NCBI RefSeq assembly: GCF_003610695.1
Contig: NZ_RAQH01000009.1
Coordinates: 62,001 to 126,000, forward strand
DNA: 64,000 bases
DNA from: Epilithonimonas arachidiradicis
GTDB taxonomy: Bacteria; Bacteroidota; Bacteroidia; Flavobacteriales; Weeksellaceae
Direction of reading: 5' to 3'
Positions 55,019-63,308 of the stretch are shown one piece after another (position 1 is the first letter of the stretch; every line of letters starts with the position of its first letter). A program made the position numbers and the translations under genes. The notes under the pieces were generated by a model. The model had not been told where the DNA came from and searched no databases. It saw nothing but the letters and a program-made list of their open reading frames with translations.

Positions 55019-56257
55019 ATGAAAAAGACATTCTTAAAAGCAATCGTAGGTTTATCATTACTGGCTTCAACAACTGCAGTATTTGTATCTTGTAGTAATA
55101 GCGATGATACTACAGAGGAAACGATTATTGATAATTCAGGGATCGATCCAAACAATTTCAAAGGAGATATTACAGGTAATGTAACCTTGGACGCTTCTAA
55201 AACTTATACACTAACAGGTAAATTAGCTGTTAAAAGCGGAGGTTCTCTTACAATCCCTGCCGGTACAAAGTTTAAAGCGACTGCAGGTGAGCTTGATCCT
55301 ACTACTGGGGCTGCTAAAAACGTATCATACCTTATCGTAGAAAGAGGTGCAAAGATTTTTATTAATGGTACTGCTGCTAATCCGGTAGTTTTCGAAGGAA
55401 CAGAACATAAACAAGGTCATTGGGGTGGTATCGTCCTTCTTGGTAATGCACCTTCAAACAGAAGTGCTGCAGGTACTTCTACATCAGAATTAGGTGATTC
55501 TATTTATGGAGGAACTGATAAAGTTGATAATGCTGGAGCTAGTGTTATTCAATATGTAGTGATTAAAGATTCAGGTTTCAAATATAGCCCGACAAAAGAA
55601 TTCAACGGTCTTTCTTTATTTGGTGTTGGTAGCGCTACTAAGGTTTCTTATGTTTTTGTAACAGATGGTGCTGATGATGGTGTTGAGATGTTCGGTGGAA
55701 ATGTAAATGTTGATCACATTGTTATTACAGGTGTTGGAGATGATTCTTTTGACTGGACAGAAAGCTGGAGTGGAACAGTAGAATATCTTTATGCTGCAAG
55801 AAAAAAACAATACGAAAATGCATTGGAACCAGGAAACAGGGGTATAGAAGCAGATACTCAGGATACAGATGCTAATACAACTAATGGAGCAAATGGAGGT
55901 GTTTCTAACCCAACTGTTAAGAATGCTACATTCATCGGAAACAAAAAAGATCCAGAATCTCAAGCTTTGAAAGTAAGAGCTGGTTCTAATGGTAAGTTTG
56001 AGAACATCGTGATTGCAAACTTCAAAACAGGTCTTGATTTTGAAACACCTAGAACTTTGGATTGGTTCACTAGCGGTTCTTATATTACCAATGTAAGACT
56101 AATCAGTGTAGATACAGCTCACAAAGGTATTGGTGCAGCCAATTATACTGTAAACGCTAACGCAACAGGTGCTGGTGCCGGTACAGCTTTGCCAGACTGG
56201 GCAAAAGGTTGGACAGGTCTTACTAGTTTCGACATAGCTGATGCTGGTACTTTATAA
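55019..56257 (+). CDS. Surface lipoprotein with parallel beta-repeat (beta-helix) fold
   Basis: A 412-residue lipoprotein. Signal peptide with the lipobox VSCS (Cys at about residue 25), followed by an acidic SNSDDTTEE spacer of the type used for surface export in Bacteroidetes. The rest has repeated Gly/Asn-rich strands (VIQYVVIKDSGF, VSYVFVTDGADDGVEMF, VDHIVITGVGDDSFDW, VKNATFIGNKKDPESQ) fitting a right-handed beta-helix. Acidic GADDG and GDDS motifs could bind calcium. It is cotranscribed with the TonB receptor. I do not recognise the ligand. Confidence 0.85.
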   Translation: MKKTFLKAIVGLSLLASTTAVFVSCSNSDDTTEETIIDNSGIDPNNFKGDITGNVTLDASKTYTLTGKLAVKSGGSLTIPAGTKFKATAGELDPTTGAAKNVSYLIVERGAKIFINGTAANPVVFEGTEHKQGHWGGIVLLGNAPSNRSAAGTSTSELGDSIYGGTDKVDNAGASVIQYVVIKDSGFKYSPTKEFNGLSLFGVGSATKVSYVFVTDGADDGVEMFGGNVNVDHIVITGVGDDSFDWTESWSGTVEYLYAARKKQYENALEPGNRGIEADTQDTDANTTNGANGGVSNPTVKNATFIGNKKDPESQALKVRAGSNGKFENIVIANFKTGLDFETPRTLDWFTSGSYITNVRLISVDTAHKGIGAANYTVNANATGAGAGTALPDWAKGWTGLTSFDIADAGTL

Positions 56258-56321
56258 GTACTCGGCATCTCAGAAATAAGATAAAATTTCTTTTTTCTTC
56301 ATATCAAATCAAAAATTTTTG

Positions 56322-56351
56322 AACCTGCAGGTCCTCTGCAGGTTTTTTTAT
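56322..56351 (+). terminator. Terminator of the receptor-lipoprotein operon
   Basis: AACCTGCAG (56322-56330) and CTGCAGGTT (56336-56344), a perfect 9-bp stem, 5-nt loop, T run. Confidence 0.9.
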
Positions 56352-56477
56352 TTAATATTGGAGCGATCGAAAGTTATTTTCTTACACCCGAAAACAATAT
56401 TGAAGTATCGAAATAATTATAGCCGTAATAATAAAACATTTCCCGAAATTTGCTATCAAACAAATCAAAATCTCCAG

Positions 56478-57170
56478 ATGAATATCATCCTCGCATCCAC
56501 ATCCACTCTTTTCGGAGGTCAATATTTAGAATATCTCAAACCAGAACTCAAGATTCTTTTTCAAGGAATTGATGAATTAATTTTTATTCCCTTTGCAAGA
56601 CCAGGAGGAATCTCCCACAACGATTATACACAGAAAGCAAAAGAATTTTTTGCGACAATTAATATAAATGTAAGAGGTCTTCACGAGTTCGAAAATAAAG
56701 AAGAAGCGATTAATTCGGGCAAAGCTTTTTTCACCGGTGGTGGCAACACCTTTCTCTTAGTTAAAACACTTCACGAATTAGGATTGATGAGTATCCTGAA
56801 ACAAAATGTAGAATCAGGAAAACCATACCTTGGATGCAGCGCAGGAAGTAACATTGGCGGCATTAATATGAAAACGACCAATGATATGCCGATCGTCTAT
56901 CCGCCAAGTTTTGATTGTATGGGATTAGTTGCTTTCAATATTAATCCTCATTATCTCGACCCAAATCCTGAAGTCAAACATAATGGAGAAACCAGAGAAA
57001 CGAGAATCAAAGAATTCCTGACGCAAAATGACATCAAAGTCATCGGTCTGAGAGAGGGCAATTGGATTAGAAGAATTAATGATAAAATTACAGTTGAAGG
57101 TTCAGAATCAACAAGAATTTTCGAGAAAGGAAAAGAACCTTACGAAATACCGCCCGGGACACAACTTTAA
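56478..57170 (+). CDS. pepE: Dipeptidase E-type protein (peptidase S51)
   Basis: A 230-residue protein from the ATG at 56478; the longer reading from 56319 begins in the preceding terminator. The fold is a class I glutamine-amidotransferase-like flavodoxin fold with catalytic serine S121 in GCSAGSNI, GGGNTFLL before it, and a catalytic histidine in NINPHYLDP. E. coli PepE cleaves Asp-X dipeptides. Cytoplasmic. It is the first gene of a three-gene unit with a secreted protein (10 bp gap) and an HD hydrolase. Confidence 0.9.
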   Translation: MNIILASTSTLFGGQYLEYLKPELKILFQGIDELIFIPFARPGGISHNDYTQKAKEFFATININVRGLHEFENKEEAINSGKAFFTGGGNTFLLVKTLHELGLMSILKQNVESGKPYLGCSAGSNIGGINMKTTNDMPIVYPPSFDCMGLVAFNINPHYLDPNPEVKHNGETRETRIKEFLTQNDIKVIGLREGNWIRRINDKITVEGSESTRIFEKGKEPYEIPPGTQL

Positions 57171-57180
57171 ATTTAAACCA

Positions 57181-57870
57181 ATGAAAAAACCAGCATTATT
57201 ACTGTCATTAGTCGTAATGGCGCAGCTCTCTCTGGCGCAATCAAAATTTATAATTACGGACGGATCCAAAAATTATGATGCAGAGATCACCGTTCAATCC
57301 TGCGAAAGCGACACCTGTAACGGTCAGGGAACTGTTGTTTTGATGGACAAGAAAACCAAAAAGAAGTTCCAGACACTTCAGTCGGAGGATTTGTATTTTT
57401 ATCTCAACGAAAAGCAGAAGCCCAGCGTTAATATCATTCAGCTTTATAATGAGCAAAGTCCATTGATTTTTGATGATTTTAATTTTGATGGTTCAGAAGA
57501 TATCGCAGTCAGAAACGGAAATCAAAGTAGTTATGGTGGACCATCTTATGATGTTTATGTTTATAATGTCTCAAAAAAACAATTCGTGCCAAGCGACGAG
57601 CTTACAGCATTGGCCTACGAAAATCTTGGAATGTTCCAGACAGATCACAAAAGAAAAAGATTGATAACCTTTGCAAAATCTGGTTGTTGCTGGCACATCA
57701 CAACAGAATATGCCGTCATTCCGAAGAAAGGTTTGCAGAAAGTCTACGAGTTGGAAGAAGATGCAACCGGTGCTGACGAGTATATGAAAGTTATTACCAG
57801 AAAGTTGGTTAACAACAAATGGGTTATCAAGACAAAAAAATACAAGACAGATGATTATTACAAAGAATAA
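57181..57870 (+). CDS. Secreted protein of unknown function
   Basis: A 229-residue protein from the ATG at 57181, which gives a proper signal peptide (ALLLSLVVMAQLSLAQ); the longer reading overlaps pepE. The mature part is beta-rich with FDDFNFDGSEDIAVRNG, an EF-hand-like or FG-GAP-like acidic loop, and two cysteine pairs (CESDTC, SGCCW). I do not recognise a named family; it resembles XAC2610-type periplasmic proteins. Middle gene of the pepE-HD operon. Confidence 0.65.
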   Translation: MKKPALLLSLVVMAQLSLAQSKFIITDGSKNYDAEITVQSCESDTCNGQGTVVLMDKKTKKKFQTLQSEDLYFYLNEKQKPSVNIIQLYNEQSPLIFDDFNFDGSEDIAVRNGNQSSYGGPSYDVYVYNVSKKQFVPSDELTALAYENLGMFQTDHKRKRLITFAKSGCCWHITTEYAVIPKKGLQKVYELEEDATGADEYMKVITRKLVNNKWVIKTKKYKTDDYYKE

Positions 57871-57873
57871 AAA

Positions 57874-58467
57874 ATGAAAATACAAAAAGAAATAGATTTT
57901 ATCCTGGCAGTTGATGCCTTGAAAAATGTACAGCGAAGAAACTACAATGCAGACGACTCCAGAAGAGAAAATACGGCAGAACACAGTTGGCAGATTATTA
58001 TTCTGGCTCAGATTCTTTATCCTTATGCCAAAAACAATACTGAAATTAATTTGTTAAGAGTGATCAGAATGTTATCAATCCACGATTTGGTAGAGATTGA
58101 TGCTGGCGATACATTTCTTTTTGATGAAGAAGGAATGAAAGGAAAATTTGAAAGAGAAAAATTGGCAGCCAAAAAGATTTTCGGAATTTTGGATCAACCA
58201 ATTGCAGATGAGTTTTATAATCTTTGGATCGAGTTCGAAGAGGAAGAGACCCCGGACGCTATTTTTGCTTGTGCAATAGACAGGATTATGCCATTTATTC
58301 TTAACTCATACACTTCCGGTAAAAGCTGGACAGAAGCCGGAGTTACAGAGAAACAGGTTAGAAATATGTTAGAAAATGCCATCTGCAGAGCTTCTGATGA
58401 TATGGGAGAATGCTTCCATCACTTGATTTCTAAATGTATTGATGAGAAAAAATTAACGATTAACTAA
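57874..58467 (+). CDS. HD-domain hydrolase (YfbR-like)
   Basis: A 197-residue cytoplasmic HD-domain protein. The metal motif is H in NTAEHSWQIIIL, HD in SIHDLVEIDAGD, and a late aspartate in CAIDRIMPF. YfbR and relatives are 5'-deoxynucleotidases. It begins 3 bp after the secreted protein gene and ends the operon. Confidence 0.87.
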   Translation: MKIQKEIDFILAVDALKNVQRRNYNADDSRRENTAEHSWQIIILAQILYPYAKNNTEINLLRVIRMLSIHDLVEIDAGDTFLFDEEGMKGKFEREKLAAKKIFGILDQPIADEFYNLWIEFEEEETPDAIFACAIDRIMPFILNSYTSGKSWTEAGVTEKQVRNMLENAICRASDDMGECFHHLISKCIDEKKLTIN

Positions 58468-58486
58468 GAATCGATCTCAACAAAAA

Positions 58487-58509
58487 AACGCTTCCAAATG
58501 GGAAGCGTT
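58487..58509. terminator. Bidirectional terminator between HD gene and secG
   Basis: AACGCTTCC (58487-58495) and GGAAGCGTT (58501-58509), a perfect 9-bp stem between convergent genes, with A and T runs on the two sides. Confidence 0.88.
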
Positions 58510-58535
58510 CTTATTTTTTTATAAATAACTTTTAA

Positions 58536-58877
58536 TTACTTAGTTGTAGCTGGTGCATGTGTCGCTGGAGCATTATTTGCTGGCCCGTTCACCGGTGCTT
58601 CAGATTTTACCGGTGCTGGCATTGTTGGAGCTGTTTGAGAAGGTTTTCCTGTAAGGATAATACTTAACAAAATCAAAACTACAATAGTAGTTCCTAGAGT
58701 CCAGGTTGCTTTTTCCATAAAGTCGTTGGTTCTCTGCACCCCGAAAGTAGCAGAAGAAGTTCCTCCGAAAGTTCCGGAAAGACCACCTCCTTTTGGATTT
58801 TGCGCCATAATGATGATAACTAATAAAATGCTAGCAATGATAATTAGAATCATAAACAGCGTAAATATTGTGCTCAT
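58536..58877 (-). CDS. secG: Protein-export membrane protein SecG
   Basis: A 113-residue SecG of the Sec translocon. Two membrane helices (4-24 and 57-77) are joined by the conserved loop MAQNPKGGGLSGTFGGTSSATFG. The C-terminal 35 residues are Pro/Ala-rich (repeats of APATHAPAT), longer than the E. coli form and presumably exposed. Monocistronic. Confidence 0.95.
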   Translation of the reverse strand: MSTIFTLFMILIIIASILLVIIIMAQNPKGGGLSGTFGGTSSATFGVQRTNDFMEKATWTLGTTIVVLILLSIILTGKPSQTAPTMPAPVKSEAPVNGPANNAPATHAPATTK

Positions 58878-58907
58878 AGTATCGTCTTAAGAATAAATTT
58901 TGAAGCG

Positions 58908-58915
58908 CAAATATA
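58908..58915 (-). promoter_or_regulatory. -7 promoter box (TATATTTG) of secG
   Basis: Exact TAnnTTTG on the minus strand, 30 bp before the secG start. Confidence 0.6.
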
Positions 58916-59065
58916 GGGATTATAAATCAATAAATGAAAACTTATTTTTTAATAAATTTCACAACATTAGTTTCATTGCTGAGGGAATTAAATAGATGAA
59001 ATTACTCATTGTTACAATTACAGCAATATTTAATACCTTCGCTAAGTTTTTAAAATTAATTATTA

Positions 59066-61057
59066 ATGAAACTAAAACATATTCTTGTTGCAACAGCAGC
59101 GCCTTTTATGATGAATGCACAACAGGTAATGACACCGGAAATTATGTGGACACTCAACCGCCTTGGTGTTCAGTCCGTTTCTCCGGATAATTCTGCTTTG
59201 ATATATAAAATCAGCAAAACAGACCTTAAAACTGAAAAATCAAATTCCGAAACTTTTTGGCTTAATGCTTCCGGACAATCAACCAAAATTGATTTAGGAA
59301 AGAAAAGCTTGATTCAATGGGATAATAATGGGATTTATGCTTTAGAAAATAACAAGATTTTCTTGTCAAAAGATTCAGGGAAAACTTGGTCAGAATTTTA
59401 CAATATTGGAGAGGTTGATAATATTGTAATTTCTCCGGACGGAAAAAAGGTAGCTTTCAGCAAAGCTGTTCATGTTGAAAACCTTTTAGGAAAAGATAAA
59501 TATAAAGATTTACCAAAAACAACGGCTCAAATTTATACAGACCTTAATCATCGTCATTGGGACGCTTGGAACGAAGGTTCATACAACCACGTTTTTGTGG
59601 TGAATGTTTCAGAATCTGCAGACAAGGCGAAAGATTTGTTGGAAGGCAAAGCTTTTGACTCACCTCAGAAACCGTTTGGCGGAGCAGAGGATTTTGTCTG
59701 GAGTCCGGATTCTTCAGAATTGCTTTATGTGACGAAGGCAAAATCTGGGGCAGAATACGCCCAAAGTACCAATACAGATATTTTCGCTTATAATCTCGCT
59801 TCCGGAAAAACTACGAATTTAACAGAAGGAATGATGGGTTATGATGTTAATCCGAAATTCAGTAATGATGGAAAATTTTTGCTTTGGAATTCGATGGAAA
59901 GAGATGGTTACGAAGCAGATAAAAATGACATAATGGTTATGGATTGGAAGTCCAGAGAAAAAACTAATTTGACCAAAGCTTGGGACGAAAGTGTAACGGG
60001 CGATGTAAAATGGGCTTCGGATTCCAAATTAGTTTATTTCACTTCGGCTTTCAGAGGAACTAAGCAATTATTCTCCGTTGATGTGAAAAATAAAATTGTA
60101 AAACAATTGACTAAAGGAGATTTTGATATCAATGATGTTGTTTTGGAGAACAAGGGAAAACTTTGGGTAACGAAAACCGATATCAATCACAGTGCTGATT
60201 TATTCGAAGTTGATTCTAAAGGTTCTTTGAAACAAATTACTAATATCAATAAAGACAATTATTCCAAATTGGTTCAGGGAAAATCTGAACTGAAAATGGT
60301 AAAGACAACGGACGCAAAAGAAATGGGCGTTTGGTTCCATTACCCACCAAACTTTGACCCGAATAAAAAATATCCAACTTTGGTTTATTGCCAAGGTGGA
60401 CCACAATCCGGATTGACGCAGTTTTTCTCCACAAGATGGAATTTCGCTTTGATGGCGGCCAACGGTTATATCGTAGTCGCACCAAACAGAAGAGGAATGC
60501 CGGGCTGGGGCGTGAAATGGAATGAAGAAATCAGTGGCGATTGGGGCGGACAACCGATTAAAGATTATTTGTCAGCAACCGATTTTGCTAAAACTTTATC
60601 TTATGTTGACGGAAATAGAGTAGCAGCTGTTGGAGCTAGTTACGGCGGTTATTCTGTGTTTATGCTGGCTGGCGTTCACGAGAACAGGTTCAAGACGTTT
60701 ATTGCTCACGACGGATTGTTTGATATGAAATCTTGGTACGGAACGACAGAGGAACTTTGGTTTGCTAACTGGGATTTAGGCGGAAACTATTGGCAGAAAC
60801 CAACGCCTAAAGCTTATTCAGATTTCAACCCGAGTAATTTTGTGGACAAATGGAACAAACCGATTATGGTTATCCAAGGCGGAATAGATTTCCGAGTTCC
60901 TTATGAGCAAGGCCAGGAAGCTTTCCAAGCCGCAAAACTAAAAGGCCTTAAAACCAAATTTCTTTATTTCCCGAACGAAAATCACTGGGTTTTACATCCG
61001 CAAAATGGTTTGGTTTGGCAGAGAGAATTCTTTGATTGGTTGAAGGAGACACTTTAG
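59066..61057 (+). CDS. S9-family prolyl oligopeptidase / dipeptidyl aminopeptidase
   Basis: A 663-residue exported serine peptidase. A short signal peptide (1-17) precedes a beta-propeller (about 30-400) and a C-terminal alpha/beta hydrolase domain. The catalytic triad is S525 in GASYGGYS, an aspartate in QGGIDFRVP, and a histidine in NENHWVL. It removes dipeptides or cleaves after proline in short peptides, probably in the periplasm. Confidence 0.92.
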   Translation: MKLKHILVATAAPFMMNAQQVMTPEIMWTLNRLGVQSVSPDNSALIYKISKTDLKTEKSNSETFWLNASGQSTKIDLGKKSLIQWDNNGIYALENNKIFLSKDSGKTWSEFYNIGEVDNIVISPDGKKVAFSKAVHVENLLGKDKYKDLPKTTAQIYTDLNHRHWDAWNEGSYNHVFVVNVSESADKAKDLLEGKAFDSPQKPFGGAEDFVWSPDSSELLYVTKAKSGAEYAQSTNTDIFAYNLASGKTTNLTEGMMGYDVNPKFSNDGKFLLWNSMERDGYEADKNDIMVMDWKSREKTNLTKAWDESVTGDVKWASDSKLVYFTSAFRGTKQLFSVDVKNKIVKQLTKGDFDINDVVLENKGKLWVTKTDINHSADLFEVDSKGSLKQITNINKDNYSKLVQGKSELKMVKTTDAKEMGVWFHYPPNFDPNKKYPTLVYCQGGPQSGLTQFFSTRWNFALMAANGYIVVAPNRRGMPGWGVKWNEEISGDWGGQPIKDYLSATDFAKTLSYVDGNRVAAVGASYGGYSVFMLAGVHENRFKTFIAHDGLFDMKSWYGTTEELWFANWDLGGNYWQKPTPKAYSDFNPSNFVDKWNKPIMVIQGGIDFRVPYEQGQEAFQAAKLKGLKTKFLYFPNENHWVLHPQNGLVWQREFFDWLKETL

Positions 61058-61121
61058 AAAATTCCCATCCTTTGGAGGGGTGGCAAAAATTTGAAAAAAA
61101 TTTTGACGGGGTGGTTCAAAA
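61057..61121 (+). repeat. Dispersed intergenic repeat (GGAGGGGTGGC family), copy 2
   Basis: Contains CCTTTGGAGGGGTGGCAAAA, an A/T palindrome, then TTTTGACGGGGTGGTTC. It matches the minus-strand copy at 16016-16079 in order and content. The left end touches the stop codon of the S9 peptidase gene. Confidence 0.7.
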
Positions 61122-61190
61122 TATTTTAAATTGCAGTTGAAATTTTTCGGCTGCAATTTTTTATTTTAGCTGAATATAAAAAACACAAAT

Positions 61191-61736
61191 ATGAAATTTT
61201 TATTACCAATGCTATTCATCGGAACTTTGATGAATGCACAAGTTTCCACAGTTGTAAGACATCCCGATTCCTACAAAGATTTCCCTTATGAAGGAACGAG
61301 AATTATTCAGGTTGACGAAGCCAATTCGCCGGACAATGAGGATAATGTTTTCATTTTTTCTAAAATCGAGAAAGGTGCAAAACCCGACAAAATGACGTTC
61401 CAAAGATTTACGAAAGTTGATGGAAACTGGAAAGTTGTTGCGAAAAAGCAGATGACTCACGATGGGATTTTAAGTGCTTGGGGACAACGGAAAGCGTTTG
61501 CAGATTATGACAAAGACAAAAGTATCGACGCTTTATTTATCTACGCCTTGAACGATTATGATCTAAAGCAACAATCTGTTCATTTGATTTTTTCTAAGAA
61601 AGATAAGCTTTATGAGATTTCTACTTCGGCAGAAAGTGGCTATACCAAAGATGTTTATTCAGATAATTTCAAAACTTTGCCAGAAAATATTCAAAGTAAA
61701 ATTTTAGAATATTGGAATAAGTTGGATAAGGAATAA
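61191..61736 (+). CDS. Small secreted protein of unknown function
   Basis: A 181-residue protein with a signal peptide (1-16, ending LMNAQ). The mature part is rich in charged residues and has an acidic-loop motif DYDKDKSIDALFIYALND, similar to FG-GAP/EF-hand-like segments of periplasmic binding domains. I do not recognise a family. It stands between the S9 peptidase and a convergent epimerase-like gene. Confidence 0.65.
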   Translation: MKFLLPMLFIGTLMNAQVSTVVRHPDSYKDFPYEGTRIIQVDEANSPDNEDNVFIFSKIEKGAKPDKMTFQRFTKVDGNWKVVAKKQMTHDGILSAWGQRKAFADYDKDKSIDALFIYALNDYDLKQQSVHLIFSKKDKLYEISTSAESGYTKDVYSDNFKTLPENIQSKILEYWNKLDKE

Positions 61737-61741
61737 TTTTT

Positions 61742-61780
61742 AAAAACCCCTTCAAAGTTCAAAACTCTGAAGGGGTTTTT
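61742..61780. terminator. Bidirectional terminator
   Basis: AAAAACCCCTTCA (61742-61754) and TGAAGGGGTTTTT (61768-61780), a perfect 13-bp stem between convergent genes. Confidence 0.92.
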
Positions 61781-61796
61781 TGTGATTAAAAGGGAA

Positions 61797-62663
61797 TTAT
61801 TCAATCTCAACCGCCCAACCCGCTTTCCAATCTTGATTCTTCTCTAGTTTCAAAATCCCAAATTTCTCCGTCAATTCTTGATTATGATTTTCCAAATCTG
61901 CAATGCCTTGCCAAGGTTCTAAACAAACAAAATCCGCATTTTTCGCAGCCCAAATTCCGAAATAAGGAAAATTAGAAAAAGTGAAAATGACTTTGTGATT
62001 ATTTTTATTATTTCTCAATATCAATTCTCTGCTTTTCATCGTTGTCATTACCAACGCATCTTTTGCGAATAATTCGTAAGACAACGGAAGCGTTTTGTTA
62101 TCTAGCTCAATAGTTTGTGTTTCGTTGCTGATGAGATTATCAATCAACGGATGGATTTCTAGTTTTTCATCATCAGAAAAAGCAATTTCGTAATCGTTGT
62201 AATTCAGACCATTTTCTGTGTCGATGGCGAATCCAGGATGTGCACCAAGAGAAAAATACATTTCTTTTTCAGACAGATTTTTCACTTGATAAGAAACAGT
62301 CAGTTTGTTCTCAACCAAAGTATATTTGATTTCCAAACTGAATTCGAATGGATAAATTTTCAAAGATTCTTCATCAGATTTCAATTCAAAAATAACTTCA
62401 TTTTCAGTTGAATTTTTTACTTCAAAAGTTCGTCTTCTTGCAAAACCGTGGCGAGGCAATTCATAAGTTTGACCTTCAAAAATATATTGTTCATTTTTCA
62501 AAGCGCCAACAGTTGGAAAAAGAACTGGACTTTGTCCTCCCCAAAAATCGGGGTTTCCACTCCACATTATTTCTTTTCCGGTTTCGAGATTGATGAGAGA
62601 AGTCAATTCTGCTCCAAGTTCGTTGAAAGTCGCTTTTAGTGTATTATTTTGAATCGTTATCAT
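61797..62663 (-). CDS. Aldose 1-epimerase family protein
   Basis: A 288-residue galactose-mutarotase-fold protein, of the LACX/YeaD-type subgroup. The catalytic histidine is in LGAHPGFAI, and the glutamate is in FVCLEPWQGIAD near the C-terminus. It interconverts sugar anomers. The minus-strand operon starts with the small secreted protein at 62673-63179, which it follows by 9 bp. Confidence 0.88.
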   Translation of the reverse strand: MITIQNNTLKATFNELGAELTSLINLETGKEIMWSGNPDFWGGQSPVLFPTVGALKNEQYIFEGQTYELPRHGFARRRTFEVKNSTENEVIFELKSDEESLKIYPFEFSLEIKYTLVENKLTVSYQVKNLSEKEMYFSLGAHPGFAIDTENGLNYNDYEIAFSDDEKLEIHPLIDNLISNETQTIELDNKTLPLSYELFAKDALVMTTMKSRELILRNNKNNHKVIFTFSNFPYFGIWAAKNADFVCLEPWQGIADLENHNQELTEKFGILKLEKNQDWKAGWAVEIE

Positions 62664-62672
62664 ATTGTTAAT

Positions 62673-63179
62673 TTACTTAAATGATTTAAAAATATTGGTT
62701 GAAACCTTATCAAAAACAGTTCTTTCATTCTCATCATACTGCAAAATGGCATAGGCAAAAGCGTCATTTTTGAGAATCGTTTTCTGATAAAATATCTTTC
62801 CGTTTTTATAGCCTGAGATTACAAAAAATGTCTTTCCGCGTTTTTGATAAGTTATTTTTGTGGCTGTATTTTTAGCGAGACTTTTAAGGTCTGCATCAAA
62901 TTGTTGTTTCAAAGATATTGTTCTGCCTTCTGCATCCAGATTATTTCGTCCAAAAACTCGAAGCGTTTCTTCGTTCTTTTGATTGATGAAAATTCGTCCA
63001 TCTCCATTAGAACTTTCTGGCTCTGGTGTCATCAATTGTTTTGGATAATCAACACAATATTGAAAACGAACATTACAGTAAGGTTCGTAATCCAGATTGG
63101 CTTGAACAATAGAGTTTGTTGATTGCCCATATCCAAGATTAACAATCAGCAAAGCAAAGAAAAAACAAATTTTTTGCAT
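62673..63179 (-). CDS. Small secreted protein of unknown function
   Basis: A 168-residue protein with a signal peptide (1-18, ending LGYGQ). The mature part contains one cysteine pair (YCNVRFQYCVDYP) and a PsbP-like arrangement of strands (GKTFFVISGYKNGKIFYQK). I do not recognise a named family. It is upstream of the aldose-epimerase gene by 9 bp on the same strand. Confidence 0.65.
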   Translation of the reverse strand: MQKICFFFALLIVNLGYGQSTNSIVQANLDYEPYCNVRFQYCVDYPKQLMTPEPESSNGDGRIFINQKNEETLRVFGRNNLDAEGRTISLKQQFDADLKSLAKNTATKITYQKRGKTFFVISGYKNGKIFYQKTILKNDAFAYAILQYDENERTVFDKVSTNIFKSFK

Positions 63180-63308
63180 AACATCATTTCATTTTTGAAT
63201 CAACAAATATCTGTAATAATCTTTGATTTTGTAGTCTATCATCCAAAAGTGTATCATCTGTCATCTCAATTTACAATATTTTCCTAAATTGCCGTTTAAT
63301 AAGCAATA

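Noticed and set aside
56319-56477. N-terminal extension of the peptidase E ORF
   Set aside because: It starts within a strong terminator; PepE homologues begin at the internal ATG at 56478.
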